Assembly: GCF_014596445.1 (NCBI RefSeq)
Contig: NZ_MECL01000126.1
Location: 1-64,000 of the forward strand
Direction: 5' to 3'
Length of the DNA: 64,000 bases
From: Streptomyces sp. CBMA29
GTDB lineage: Bacteria; Actinomycetota; Actinomycetes; Streptomycetales; Streptomycetaceae
Made by a program: the position numbers and the translations under genes. Each line of letters begins with the position of its first letter. Positions within the stretch are counted from its first letter, which is position 1. Positions 8,401 to 17,515 of the stretch are shown piece after piece. The notes beneath the pieces were generated by a model that saw nothing but the letters and a program-made list of their open reading frames with translations, did no database searches and was not told where the DNA came from.

Positions 8401-10464
8401 GTGTCCAAACTGACCGACCTGCCGAAACGGATCCTGATCGGCCGGGCGCTACGCAGCGACAAGCTGGGGGAAACGCTCCTCCCCAAGCGGCTCGCGCTAC
8501 CCGTCTTCGCCTCCGACCCGTTGTCCTCCGTCGCGTACGCGCCGGGCGAGGTCCTGCTCGTCCTGTCCATCGCGGGGGCCTCGGCCTACCACTTCAGCCC
8601 GTGGATCGCCGTCGCGGTCGTCGTGCTCATGTTCACAGTGGTGGCCTCCTACCGGCAGAACGTCCACGCCTACCCCTCCGGCGGCGGCGACTACGAGGTC
8701 GCCACCACCAACCTGGGGCCCAAGGCCGGACTCACCGTCGCCAGCGCGCTGCTCGTCGACTACGTCCTGACCGTCGCCGTCTCCGTCGCCTCCGGAATCG
8801 AGAACCTCGGTTCCGCCGTCCCCTTCTTCGCCGACCACAAGGTGCTCGGCGCGGTCGGCATGATCTTCCTGCTGATGGTCATGAATCTGCGCGGGGTGCG
8901 CGAGTCCGGCAACATCTTCGCCATCCCGACCTACGCGTTCGTCGTCGGCGTCTTCTGCATGATCGCCTGGGGCATCTTCAAGATCGCCACCGGACACGAC
9001 ATGCAGGCGCCCACCGCGCACTACACCATCCACGCCGAGACCTCGGGCATCGGCGGCTTCGCGCTGATCTTCCTGCTGCTGCGCGCCTTCTCCTCCGGCT
9101 GCGCCGCGCTCACCGGTGTCGAGGCGATCAGCAACGGCGTCCCGGCGTTCAAGAAGCCCAAGTCCAAGAACGCCGCGACCACGCTCGCCGCGATGGGCCT
9201 GCTGGCCGTCACCATGTTCTGCGGCATCATCGCGCTGGCCATGAACACCAAGGTGCACATGGCCTCCAACCCGGCGACCGACCTGCTCAACAACGGCGTC
9301 CCGGTCGGCTCCGGCTATACGCAGGACCCGGTGATCGCGCAGGTTGCCGAGGCGGTCTTCGGCCACAATTCGATCCCGTTCATCTTCCTGGCCGCCGTCA
9401 CCGCGCTCGTGCTGTTCCTCGCGGCGAACACCGCGTACAACGGCTTCCCGGTCCTCGGCTCGATCCTCGCCCAGGACCGCTACCTGCCGCGCCAGCTCCA
9501 CACCCGCGGCGACCGCCTCGCCTTCTCCAACGGCATCGTGCTGCTCGCGGGCTTCGCCGCCGTCCTCGTCTACATCTACGGCGCGGACTCCACCCGGCTG
9601 ATCCAGCTCTACATCGTCGGCGTCTTCGTCTCCTTCACGCTCAGCCAGACCGGCATGGTCCGGCACTGGAACCGGCACCTGCGCACCGAGACCGACCCGG
9701 CCAAGCGCCGCCACATGCACCGCTCCCGCGCCATCAACACCTTCGGCGCCTTCCTCACCGGCCTGGTGCTCGTCATCGTGCTGCTGACGAAGTTCACCCA
9801 CGGTGCCTGGGTCGCGGTGCTCGGCATGATCGCGTTCTACGCGCTGATGACCGCGATCCGCCGCCACTACACGCGGGTCGCGGACGAGATCGCCGCCGAG
9901 GACGAGCCGGGCGACGACTATGTGCGCCCGTCGCGCGTGCACTCCATCGTGCTGGTCTCCAAGCTGCACAAGCCCACCCTGCGGGCGCTGTCCTACGCCA
10001 AGCTGATGCGCTCCGACACCCTGGAGGCGCTCAGCATCAACGTCGACCCCGACGACACCAAGGCGCTCCAGACCGAATGGCAGCGCCGCGGCATCGACGT
10101 ACCGCTGAAGGTCCTCGACTCGCCGTACCGCGAGATCACCCGGCCGATCATCGAGTACGTACGGGGCCTGCGCCGCAGCAGTCCGCGCGATGTGGTCAGC
10201 ATCTACATCCCGGAGTACGTGGTCGGCCACTGGTACGAGCACGTGCTGCACAACCAGAGCGCGCTGCGGCTCAAGGGGCGGCTGCTGTTCACCCCCGGTG
10301 TGATGGTCACCTCGGTGCCCTGGCAACTGGAGTCCTCCGAGGTCGCCAAGGCGCGTGCCAGGCGCCGCGCGGACTGGAACGCGCCCGGCGCGGTCCGCCG
10401 CGGCCCGGTCGGCCCGCCGCGCCGCGACAGGGAGCACACCGGCAACGGCGGACGCCAGAAGTGA
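8401..10464 (+). CDS. APC-superfamily permease, KimA/YdaO-like (probable K+ importer)
   Basis: Large inner-membrane transporter of 687 residues. About twelve membrane helices fill residues 35-470, starting with the signature LPVFASDPLSSVAYAPGEVL, which closely resembles the start of Bacillus KimA/YdaO. A cytoplasmic domain of about 200 residues follows (VLVSKLHKPTLRALSYAKLM, RSDTLEALSINVDPDD), matching the USP-like domain of that family. KimA is a high-affinity proton/potassium symporter; here potassium is inferred from similarity and from two divergent TrkA-like genes and upstream kdpDE. Annotations as amino-acid permease are also common for this family. Start GTG 8401, probably leaderless. 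The basic tail after residue 640 looks unstructured. Confidence 0.85.
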   Translation: MSKLTDLPKRILIGRALRSDKLGETLLPKRLALPVFASDPLSSVAYAPGEVLLVLSIAGASAYHFSPWIAVAVVVLMFTVVASYRQNVHAYPSGGGDYEVATTNLGPKAGLTVASALLVDYVLTVAVSVASGIENLGSAVPFFADHKVLGAVGMIFLLMVMNLRGVRESGNIFAIPTYAFVVGVFCMIAWGIFKIATGHDMQAPTAHYTIHAETSGIGGFALIFLLLRAFSSGCAALTGVEAISNGVPAFKKPKSKNAATTLAAMGLLAVTMFCGIIALAMNTKVHMASNPATDLLNNGVPVGSGYTQDPVIAQVAEAVFGHNSIPFIFLAAVTALVLFLAANTAYNGFPVLGSILAQDRYLPRQLHTRGDRLAFSNGIVLLAGFAAVLVYIYGADSTRLIQLYIVGVFVSFTLSQTGMVRHWNRHLRTETDPAKRRHMHRSRAINTFGAFLTGLVLVIVLLTKFTHGAWVAVLGMIAFYALMTAIRRHYTRVADEIAAEDEPGDDYVRPSRVHSIVLVSKLHKPTLRALSYAKLMRSDTLEALSINVDPDDTKALQTEWQRRGIDVPLKVLDSPYREITRPIIEYVRGLRRSSPRDVVSIYIPEYVVGHWYEHVLHNQSALRLKGRLLFTPGVMVTSVPWQLESSEVAKARARRRADWNAPGAVRRGPVGPPRRDREHTGNGGRQK

Positions 10465-10538
10465 GGCCGCACGCGGGGACGTAGACTGGAGGGCTTGTCC
10501 CCGCGTACCGCACTTCGAAGCTCAGGAGCACCGCCCCC

Positions 10539-11870
10539 ATGCAGACCGAATCCGTAACCTCACTGGTCGGCCAGGAGTACGAGGTCGAGGTCGGCCAGGT
10601 GGCGCACGGCGGCCACTGCGTCGCGCGCACCGACGCCGGGCAGGTGCTCTTCGTCCGGCACGCGCTGCCCGGCGAGCGGGTCGTCGCGCGGGTCACGGAC
10701 GGCGAGGAGGGCGCGCGGTTCATCCGGGCCGACGCCGTGAAGGTGCTGACCGCGTCCAAGGACCGGGTCGAGCCGCCGTGCCCCTTCTCCGGCCCCGGCC
10801 GCTGCGGCGGGTGCGACTGGCAGCACGCGGCGCCCGGCGCGCAGCGGCGCCTCAAGGCGACGGTCGTCGCGGAACAGCTCGAACGGCTCGCCGGGCTCAC
10901 CCCGGAGCAGGCCGGCTGGGACGGCACCGTGATGCCCGCCCCCGGCGACAAGGTCGCCAAGGGCGAGGTGCCCGCGTGGCGGACCCGCGTGCAGTACGCG
11001 GTGGACGCCGAGGGCCGCGCCGGACTGCGCAAGCACCGCTCCCACGAGGTCGAGGTGGTCGACCACTGCCTGATCGCCGCCCCCGGCGTCAGCGACCTCG
11101 GCGTCGAGGACCGTACGTGGCCGCAGATCGCCTCCGTCGAGGCCATCGCCGCCACCGGTTCGAACGACCGTCAGGTGATCCTCACCCCGCGCCCCGGCGG
11201 GCGGCTGCCGATCGTCGAACTGGACCAGCCGGTGTCGGTGCAGCGGATCGGCGAACGCGATCACGCCGTGCACCGCGTCCACGGCCGCCCCTTCGTCCGC
11301 GAGCGCGCGGCGGGCCGCACCTGGCGCGTCGGCGACGGCGGCTTCTGGCAGGTCCACCCGAAGGCCGCGGACCTGCTGGTCGAGGCCGTCATGCAGGGCC
11401 TGATGCCGCGCAAGGGCGACATGGCCCTCGACCTCTACTGCGGTGTCGGCCTCTTCGCGGGCGCGCTCGCCGAACGCGTCGGCGACCAGGGCGCCGTCCT
11501 CGGCATCGAGTCGGGCAAGCGCGCCGTCGAGGACGCCCGGCACAATCTCCAGGACTTCGACCGCGTCCGCATCGAGCACGGCAAGGTCGAGCAGGTCCTG
11601 CCCAAGACGCGGATCGAGGAGGCCGACCTCATCGTCCTCGACCCGCCGCGCGCGGGCGCGGGCAAGCAGACCGTCCGCCAGCTCGCCGCCCTCGGCCCCC
11701 GCCGTATCGCCTACGTCGCCTGCGACCCCGCCGCCCTCGCCCGCGACCTCTCCTACTTCGCCGAAGCGGGCTACCGCTCCACCACCCTGCGCGCCTTCGA
11801 CCTCTTCCCGGTCACCCACCACGTGGAGTGCGTCGCGATCCTCGTGCCCGACCGTCAGTCCGTGAAGTAG
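10539..11870 (+). CDS. TrmA/RlmD-family class I SAM-dependent RNA methyltransferase
   Basis: Predicted 5-methyluridine-type RNA methyltransferase, 443 residues. A TRAM RNA-binding domain covers about residues 8-70 (GQEYEVEVGQVAHGGHCVAR). It is followed by an iron-sulfur cluster motif (PPCPFSGPGRCGGCDWQH, with a later Cys in DHCLIAAP) like that of RlmD. The catalytic domain has a SAM loop (LDLYCGVGLFAGALA), DPPRAGAGKQT and the nucleophile Cys in YVACDPAALARDLSYF. A ribosome-binding AGGAG lies 10 bases before ATG 10539. The last 16 bases overlap the convergent gntR gene. The RNA target (tRNA U54 or 23S rRNA) cannot be told from sequence. It directly follows the permease in many streptomycetes, from memory. 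Confidence 0.9.
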   Translation: MQTESVTSLVGQEYEVEVGQVAHGGHCVARTDAGQVLFVRHALPGERVVARVTDGEEGARFIRADAVKVLTASKDRVEPPCPFSGPGRCGGCDWQHAAPGAQRRLKATVVAEQLERLAGLTPEQAGWDGTVMPAPGDKVAKGEVPAWRTRVQYAVDAEGRAGLRKHRSHEVEVVDHCLIAAPGVSDLGVEDRTWPQIASVEAIAATGSNDRQVILTPRPGGRLPIVELDQPVSVQRIGERDHAVHRVHGRPFVRERAAGRTWRVGDGGFWQVHPKAADLLVEAVMQGLMPRKGDMALDLYCGVGLFAGALAERVGDQGAVLGIESGKRAVEDARHNLQDFDRVRIEHGKVEQVLPKTRIEEADLIVLDPPRAGAGKQTVRQLAALGPRRIAYVACDPAALARDLSYFAEAGYRSTTLRAFDLFPVTHHVECVAILVPDRQSVK

Positions 11871-12583
11871 TCGGGGTACTGCTCGCGCAGGGCGACGCCG
11901 TAGCGGCGGACGCGGCTCACGTGGTCGCCGAGCAGGCGCCGGCCGCCGGTCACGTCGGCGGCTTCGAGGGCGTCGACGATGGCCGTGTGCTCGGTGACCA
12001 GGGCGCGGACGGTGTCGGGGTCGGGGAGGCTGAGGCGGCGCAGCCGGTCGAGCTGGAGCTTCATCGGCTGCATGACCGTCCAGACGCCGTGGTAGCCGCT
12101 GATCACGAAGAGCTGCTCGTGCAGGGCCTCGTCGGCGTCGAAGAATCCGGCGAGGTCCTGTTCCGCCTCGCAGCGGACCTGTTCCGCCAGCAGGGCGCGG
12201 CATACGCCCAGGCGGCGGTCCGGCGCGGCGCACGCGACGGCGAAGGCGGAGATCTCCAGGCTCTCGCGGACGAACCGCGCTTCCTCGACGTCGCGCAGGC
12301 TGATCTTCGCCACGGTGGTGCCGACTTGGGGGATGACGGTCACCAGTCCGTTGTCCACCAGGCGGGCGATGGCCTCGCGCACCGGGGTTCTGCTCACCTG
12401 GAGCCTGGCCGACAGGTCGGTCTCGGACAGCGAGGCGCCGGGGGCGATACGTAGCGTCCTGATCGCCGACACCAGCTCTTCGTAGACGCGGTCGGAGGTG
12501 CGGGCGCGACCGCGGACGACCGGACGCAGCGGGGAGCCGCCGCCGCGCGCTTCCGTTGGGGGGTTGTTCAACGAGCGTTCCAC
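11855..12583 (-). CDS. GntR/FCD-family transcriptional regulator (paralogue 1)
   Basis: FadR-subfamily GntR regulator of 242 residues. The winged helix-turn-helix covers about residues 28-95 (YEELVSAIRTLRIAPGASLS, LQVSRTPVREAIARL). The FCD effector domain fills the rest, with likely metal-binding residues in FFDADEALHEQLF and a distal His in LGDHVSRVRRYG. It is strikingly similar to the second GntR at 19004-19744, including RDVEEARFVRESLE, so the two arose by duplication. FCD regulators of this type commonly sense sugar acids or hexuronates. It starts at GTG 12583 and overlaps the methyltransferase 3' end by 16 bases. It lies downstream of the secreted protein but is separated from it by a strong hairpin. 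Confidence 0.9.
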   Translation of the reverse strand: MERSLNNPPTEARGGGSPLRPVVRGRARTSDRVYEELVSAIRTLRIAPGASLSETDLSARLQVSRTPVREAIARLVDNGLVTVIPQVGTTVAKISLRDVEEARFVRESLEISAFAVACAAPDRRLGVCRALLAEQVRCEAEQDLAGFFDADEALHEQLFVISGYHGVWTVMQPMKLQLDRLRRLSLPDPDTVRALVTEHTAIVDALEAADVTGGRRLLGDHVSRVRRYGVALREQYPDYFTD

Positions 12584-12659
12584 CCTCGCAAGATTTTCGG
12601 GCCGGACTCCTCGTCAGGATATCGGGATTCGTCCGTCGGGCAGCGGGTCCCGCGCACAC

Positions 12660-12695
12660 CGCGGCCGGCCGGGTCCCGCGACCCGGCCGGCCGTG
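12660..12695. terminator. Strong hairpin downstream of the secreted-protein operon
   Basis: A 12-bp perfect stem (12663-12674 with 12681-12692, arms GGCCGGCCGGGT and ACCCGGCCGGCC) with loop CCCGCG sits 25 bp past the stop of the secreted protein on the minus strand. It most likely ends the importer operon before the gntR gene. Confidence 0.85.
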
Positions 12696-12719
12696 TGCCT
12701 CGTCGATCCGACGCGGCGG

Positions 12720-15488
12720 TCAGCGCCTCGCGCTCTGCGTGCCGGGCGTCACCGTCCACTGGTCGAAGTCGTACGCGACCGACTCGTCGCCGACGGTCGC
12801 GGTGAACGTCGAGCCGAGCTTGTCCTGCTGGAGCCACGGCGTGTCGAACAGCTTGAAGCTGTCGTAGCCGATCGCCTGGCCGTTCACCAGGCGGGTCGCG
12901 CCGGGCGCCTGGGACGCCCTGTCGTAGGTGAGGTCGAGGTCGTCCCCGGCCAGGCTGTGGTAGATGACGCGCGGGGTGGCGTCGTCCACGTGGCTGGTGT
13001 CCAGGCTGGTCTGCGTGGTCAGCGCCGTCGCGAAGGCGTCGAGGCTGGTGTACGCGGAGGCGTCGGCCGTCTCCAGCACCCACGCGTTGGTGTCGGCCTG
13101 GCTGCGCAGGATGTCGTAGGTGTAGCCGAGCGTCGCGGTCGGGTGGATCTGCGTCGTCGTCTTCACCTTGTTCGACGGGTCGTTGGGCGTCTGGTGGTAC
13201 CAGGCGCCGGGCTTCGCCAGCTTGAACGCGAAGTACATCGGCCCGGTGTCGACGACCGTCCAGCCGTCCACCTGCTTGCGCTCCACGACCGAACCGTTGT
13301 CGGGGAACATCGCGTTGATGTAGTTCGACGTCTGGTCACCCGACGACTTGTAGATGCCCAGCGCCGTCGGACCGTCCTGCATCACCCGGTGGTTGTCGGG
13401 CTGGTCGTACGACCCGATCTGCGCGGTGCCCTGGTCGAGCGAGATCCGGAACAGCGGATTCGCCGCGCTGGACTGCCAGCGCAGCACCATCGGCATGTCC
13501 TCGATCCAGTTGTCGACCCTGCGGTACTGCGTCTCGGTGGCCAGTCCCCAGGTGGGCCGCACATAGCTGGTGCGGTAGACGTCCATCGCGTTGCCGCCGG
13601 AGTTCTGCAGATTCGACTTGTACGCGCTGTACGACTTGTCGGTCATCCGGCCGATCGTCACCGCGAGCGGCGGCGGCGTGTAGGACGTGCCGGACCAGGC
13701 CAGCATGCCCACGTACTCCAGGTCGGGCCGGTACGCCGACGGCGCCGTGTTGTCCGACTCGCCCACCCCCTGCTGCGCCCGGTGCTCCCCGAAGTACGTC
13801 CAGGCGAGCGTCGTGTGGTCCGCGGACCGCCAGGTCGGGTCGTTGGCGGAGGCCAGGTCGCCCTTGGCGCGGCTCTCCGACGAGATCAGGTAGCCGTTGT
13901 CCCAGTCGTTCGCCCACTCGAACCACATGACGTCCATGGCCATCTTGACCTCGGAGCGCAACTGCTGGTCGTCGGACCACTGGTAGATCGCGTTCAGACC
14001 GACATACGTCATGATCGTGTACTCGGGGCTCTCGTACTCCGCCCAGCCGCGCCGCACCCCGGCGTTGACCATCTCCTCGATGTTGGCCTTGCTGCTCGCC
14101 TTGAGCGCCGCGCCGGAGTTGCCGTTGAGGTCGGCCACGTCCGGGAAGTACTGCCCGACCAGATAGCCGGTGACGTACGTGCTCATCCGCAGGTTCTCGG
14201 TCTGCGGGAGCTTCTGGTAGCCGTACTTGGCGAAGTACGCGCGCACGTCCTGGAGCATCGCGGGGCTGAACTGGTCACCCGCCATCAGGTACGTGTACAT
14301 CTTCGCCATGATCTTGTACTGCTCGTAGTCGTAGCCCTGGTAGAGCTTGTCCAGCTTGCCGAGGTTGGCCGCGACGTTCTGGTGGTCCACCAACTGCGCG
14401 GTGTACTGCGCCACGTTGATCGGGCCGTCCTCCTCCTTCATGGCCTTCGTCCGGTCCCACAGCCACTGCGTCCGGGTCTGCTGGGTGCCGGGGAACGGGG
14501 CGGGAGCAGCGGGTACGTAGGTGGCGGTCGTGACGTGCACCGAGCTGCTCAGCGGGCTGACGTTGCCGAACGCGTCCTTCGCGCGCACCGCGAAGTCGTA
14601 ACCCGTGCTCGGCATCAGACCGGTGACGACCGCGGAGGTGCTGGAGCCGCTGACCGAGGAGGCCAGATAGCCGTCGCGGTAGATGTCGTAGCCGCTGACC
14701 CCGGTGTCGTCGGTCGAGGCGTTCCACAGCAGCGGGACGCTGTCCGAGGAGGCCGTCCCGGCGTGCAGTGACGTCGGCGTGGTGGGCGGCGCGCTGTCGG
14801 ACACCGCGCCGGCGTCGTACACACCGACGTTGTCGACGTCGATCGCCTCGTCGGTGCCGCCGGTGTCGACGCGTACCTGGAAGCCGAGTTCGACGGTCGT
14901 CACGAGCCGCTGTCCGCCGTTGGGCACCACGGTGAAGCGGTACTCGGGGATGTCGCTGTCGTCGACCGTCGCCAGGGCGCCCGACGTGCTCTTGTACGCG
15001 GCGGTGCCGGTCAGGCTCACCGCCGGCACGGCGAACCGCGGCACCAGGACGTTGTCGGCGTTGCCGAACTGGATCTCCGCGTAGATGTCCTTGGCGACGG
15101 GCTTGGTGCTGGCCGCGCCGCGCTTGAGGTCGAACTTCAGGACGAACTGCTCGGCCGGGCTGCCGACCGGCGCTCCGTAGACGGCGTTGACGCGGCTCAT
15201 CAGCGAACCGGTGGAGAACCGGTGGTAGAAGTAGCTGGCGAGGTTGGTCCCCTCGGAGGCGTCGCGCAGTTCGAGCGCGTTGTTCCCGCCGACGCTCACG
15301 ATCTGCTGGCTGCCCCCGCCCGAGGCGGTGGACATGGTCAGCGGACTGGTGCCGCTGTCCATCGTGGTGTCCATGTCCGCCGCGAGCAGGTTGACCTGTG
15401 GGTCATCGGCGGCGACGGCACCCTGGGACGGTGCCGCGAGGAGCACGATGACGCACGCGGACGCCATGGCTCCGTACCGGACTCTCAT
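12720..15488 (-). CDS. Large secreted FN3-domain protein, probable polysaccharide-active enzyme
   Basis: A 922-residue exported protein. A signal peptide (MRVRYGAMASACVIVLLAAP, cleavage near VAA) is followed by a beta-sandwich, lectin- or CBM-like region (about residues 30-230) and a fibronectin type III domain (about 233-325: PTTPTSLHAGTASSDSVPLL, GVSGYDIYRDGYL). The remaining 590 residues begin as a helical domain rich in Trp and Tyr (TQWLWDRTKAMKEEDG, IYQWSDDQQL, MWFEWANDWDNGYL) and end in beta-rich sequence, the layout of an (alpha/alpha)-toroid lyase or hydrolase. I cannot place it in a CAZy family. AAAGGA lies 8 bases before ATG 15488. As the last gene of an ABC sugar-importer operon it likely degrades a polymer whose products the importer takes up. 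Confidence 0.8.
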   Translation of the reverse strand: MRVRYGAMASACVIVLLAAPSQGAVAADDPQVNLLAADMDTTMDSGTSPLTMSTASGGGSQQIVSVGGNNALELRDASEGTNLASYFYHRFSTGSLMSRVNAVYGAPVGSPAEQFVLKFDLKRGAASTKPVAKDIYAEIQFGNADNVLVPRFAVPAVSLTGTAAYKSTSGALATVDDSDIPEYRFTVVPNGGQRLVTTVELGFQVRVDTGGTDEAIDVDNVGVYDAGAVSDSAPPTTPTSLHAGTASSDSVPLLWNASTDDTGVSGYDIYRDGYLASSVSGSSTSAVVTGLMPSTGYDFAVRAKDAFGNVSPLSSSVHVTTATYVPAAPAPFPGTQQTRTQWLWDRTKAMKEEDGPINVAQYTAQLVDHQNVAANLGKLDKLYQGYDYEQYKIMAKMYTYLMAGDQFSPAMLQDVRAYFAKYGYQKLPQTENLRMSTYVTGYLVGQYFPDVADLNGNSGAALKASSKANIEEMVNAGVRRGWAEYESPEYTIMTYVGLNAIYQWSDDQQLRSEVKMAMDVMWFEWANDWDNGYLISSESRAKGDLASANDPTWRSADHTTLAWTYFGEHRAQQGVGESDNTAPSAYRPDLEYVGMLAWSGTSYTPPPLAVTIGRMTDKSYSAYKSNLQNSGGNAMDVYRTSYVRPTWGLATETQYRRVDNWIEDMPMVLRWQSSAANPLFRISLDQGTAQIGSYDQPDNHRVMQDGPTALGIYKSSGDQTSNYINAMFPDNGSVVERKQVDGWTVVDTGPMYFAFKLAKPGAWYHQTPNDPSNKVKTTTQIHPTATLGYTYDILRSQADTNAWVLETADASAYTSLDAFATALTTQTSLDTSHVDDATPRVIYHSLAGDDLDLTYDRASQAPGATRLVNGQAIGYDSFKLFDTPWLQQDKLGSTFTATVGDESVAYDFDQWTVTPGTQSARR

Positions 15489-15540
15489 GGATCATCCTTT
15501 CGTTGGCACTGGCTGACTTGCTGACCGTTGAACCGACCGG

Positions 15541-16473
15541 CTACTTGACCGACCCCGCGACCAGGCCCTTGCTCCAGAAGGACTGCAAGGACACGAACAT
15601 GGCGACGACGGGCACGACCGAGAGCAGCGCGCCCGTGACGACGGTCGCGTAACCGATCGGATAGCCCTGCATCTCACGCCAGCCGACGAGCCCCACGGTC
15701 ACGGGCTGGAGCGATCTGTCGGCGAGCATGAGCGAGGGGAGCAGGAAGTTCGTCCAGATCGCGACGAACTGGAACAGGAAGATCGTCACCATCGCGGGCG
15801 CCATGATCCGCATCCCCATCACGAAGATGCGGAACTCGCCCGCCCCGTCGATCCGTCCGGCCTCGATCAGCGCGTCCGGGATCGACGACGCGGCGTAGAT
15901 CCGGCTCAGATACACGCCGAAGGGGCTGACGATGCTGGGGATGAACACCGACCAGAAGGTGTTGATCACGCCGGTGTGACTGAAGAGCAGATACAGCGGG
16001 ACGGCGAGTACGGGGGCGGGCAGCAGGACGGCGGCGAGCACCGTGCCGAACACCGCCTCACGGCCGGGGAAGGGGAACTTCGCCAGCGCGTAGCCGCACA
16101 TGGTGGCCAGCAGCGTGGAGACGACGCCGCCGCCGACCGCGTACAGCAGCGAGTTCAGCAACCAGCGGGAGTAGATGCCGCCCTGGGCCTCGAACAGCGT
16201 CTGGACGTTGTCCCAGAGGGCGAAGTGCGCGCCGAACCAGAAGCCGTTGCCGGAGAAGAGCTCCCCGCTGCCCTTGGTGGCGGAGACGACCAGCCACCAC
16301 ACCGGGAGCAGGAAGTAGAGGGCGAACAGGCCCATGACGGCCAGCACGAACATCCGCGACGCCGGGTTCACGGTCGTCAGCGGGCTTCCCGAGGCGCGTT
16401 TCGGCCGCGGTCGCGGTCGCGGCTTCGGGGGGGTCGGCGTGGTGCGCGCGGGTGATTCCACGGTGGCGGTCAT
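15541..16473 (-). CDS. Carbohydrate ABC transporter permease (MalG/LacG type)
   Basis: Inner-membrane permease of 310 residues, CUT1 family MalG side. A Pro/Arg-rich cytosolic N-terminus (PPKPRPRPRPKRASGSP) precedes six membrane helices (first: MFVLAVMGLFALYFLLPVWW). The EAA loop that contacts the ATPase reads PDALIEAGRIDGAGEFRIFV, and the C-terminus ends in a typical QSFWSKGLVAGSVK. Its ATG shares a base with the stop of the upstream permease (TGATG), so translation is coupled. It is followed by the secreted protein after 52 bases in the same operon. No ATPase gene is nearby. Confidence 0.95.
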   Translation of the reverse strand: MTATVESPARTTPTPPKPRPRPRPKRASGSPLTTVNPASRMFVLAVMGLFALYFLLPVWWLVVSATKGSGELFSGNGFWFGAHFALWDNVQTLFEAQGGIYSRWLLNSLLYAVGGGVVSTLLATMCGYALAKFPFPGREAVFGTVLAAVLLPAPVLAVPLYLLFSHTGVINTFWSVFIPSIVSPFGVYLSRIYAASSIPDALIEAGRIDGAGEFRIFVMGMRIMAPAMVTIFLFQFVAIWTNFLLPSLMLADRSLQPVTVGLVGWREMQGYPIGYATVVTGALLSVVPVVAMFVSLQSFWSKGLVAGSVK

Positions 16474-17381
16474 CAGTCGGTCCTCTTGGCCGACGCGCGG
16501 AAGACGGCGACGGAGAGCACACAGATCAGCGCACCGAGCACCACCGACTGCGTGGCCGCGTAGTTGAAGTTGTTGGAGGAGACCGACCGCAGCGTGGCCA
16601 TGATCGGCGTGTAGGTGGAGGACAGGTTCGGCGCCACCGACTTCATGGTGGCGGGCTCGTTGTAGAGCTGGAACGTGCCGATGATCGAGAAGACCAGGGT
16701 CATCAGCAGCGCCGGTCGGATCTGCGGGACCTTGATCAGCCACGCGGCCCGCCACCCCGTGCAGCCGTCCATCGCGGCGGCCTCCATGGTCTCCTCGGGG
16801 ATGGCCTGGAGCGCCGCGTACAGCAGGATCGTGTTGTAGCCGGTCCACGCCCAGGTGAGGATGTTCGCGATCGAGAACGGCAGCGCGGCGTCGGTGACGA
16901 AGCTGGCGTGGACGCCGACCGAGTCGAGCGCGCGGGTGATCGGGCTCAGCGACGGCGCGTACAGGAACGACCAGACCAGTCCCGCGATCACACCGGGCAG
17001 CCCGTACGGGACGAAGTAGGCGAGCCGGAAGAACCGGCCGCCCTTGACCGCCGCGGAGTCCAGGAGAAGGGCGAGTACGAGCGCGATGCCGAGCATCACC
17101 GGCACCTGGATCACGCCGACGAACGCCACCCGTCCCAGCGAGGCGAGGAAGTCCGCGTCGTGGAACACCTCGACGTAGTTGTCGAAGCCCGCGAAGACGG
17201 TCTTCGAGCCGCCGAGCCCGAGGCCGGAGCGCTTCACCGAGAACAGGCTCTGCTCCAGTGAGTACGCGGTGGGGATCAGGTAGACGACGACGAAGAGCAG
17301 GAGGAACGGCAGGACGAACGGCGCGGCCCGGCGGAGCTCGCGTAGTCGGCGCCGTTGAGTCGTCACGGAGGACACGGTCAC
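16473..17381 (-). CDS. Carbohydrate ABC transporter permease (MalF/UgpA type)
   Basis: Inner-membrane permease of 302 residues, CUT1 family MalF side. Six helices are visible, the first within APFVLPFLLLFVVVYLIPTA. The EAA motif is EETMEAAAMDGCTGWRAAWL followed by IKVPQIRP. A periplasmic loop after helix 1 (GLGLGGSKTVFAGFDNYVEV) matches the usual FAGLxNY signature. It pairs with the second permease by a one-base TGATG overlap and follows the binding-protein gene after 134 bases, a gap large enough to hold a weak terminator or processing site. The substrate is likely an oligosaccharide, judged from family and context. Confidence 0.95.
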   Translation of the reverse strand: MTVSSVTTQRRRLRELRRAAPFVLPFLLLFVVVYLIPTAYSLEQSLFSVKRSGLGLGGSKTVFAGFDNYVEVFHDADFLASLGRVAFVGVIQVPVMLGIALVLALLLDSAAVKGGRFFRLAYFVPYGLPGVIAGLVWSFLYAPSLSPITRALDSVGVHASFVTDAALPFSIANILTWAWTGYNTILLYAALQAIPEETMEAAAMDGCTGWRAAWLIKVPQIRPALLMTLVFSIIGTFQLYNEPATMKSVAPNLSSTYTPIMATLRSVSSNNFNYAATQSVVLGALICVLSVAVFRASAKRTD

Positions 17382-17515
17382 CTTCTCTCTGAAGGAACGT
17401 GGGTGCTGGGGGACGTGTCGGGTCGGCTCGGGTCGGGGGCGAGGCGGGGCGGGGCGGGGGCGGCGGATTCGCGGCCCCCGCGCGGCCCTACTGGTTGGCC
17501 CCCATGGGCTGACCG

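Noticed and set aside
8497-10437. 646-residue minus-strand frame across the KimA-like permease
   Set aside because: Asp/Val/Gly-rich antisense shadow. The plus strand has unmistakable membrane helices.
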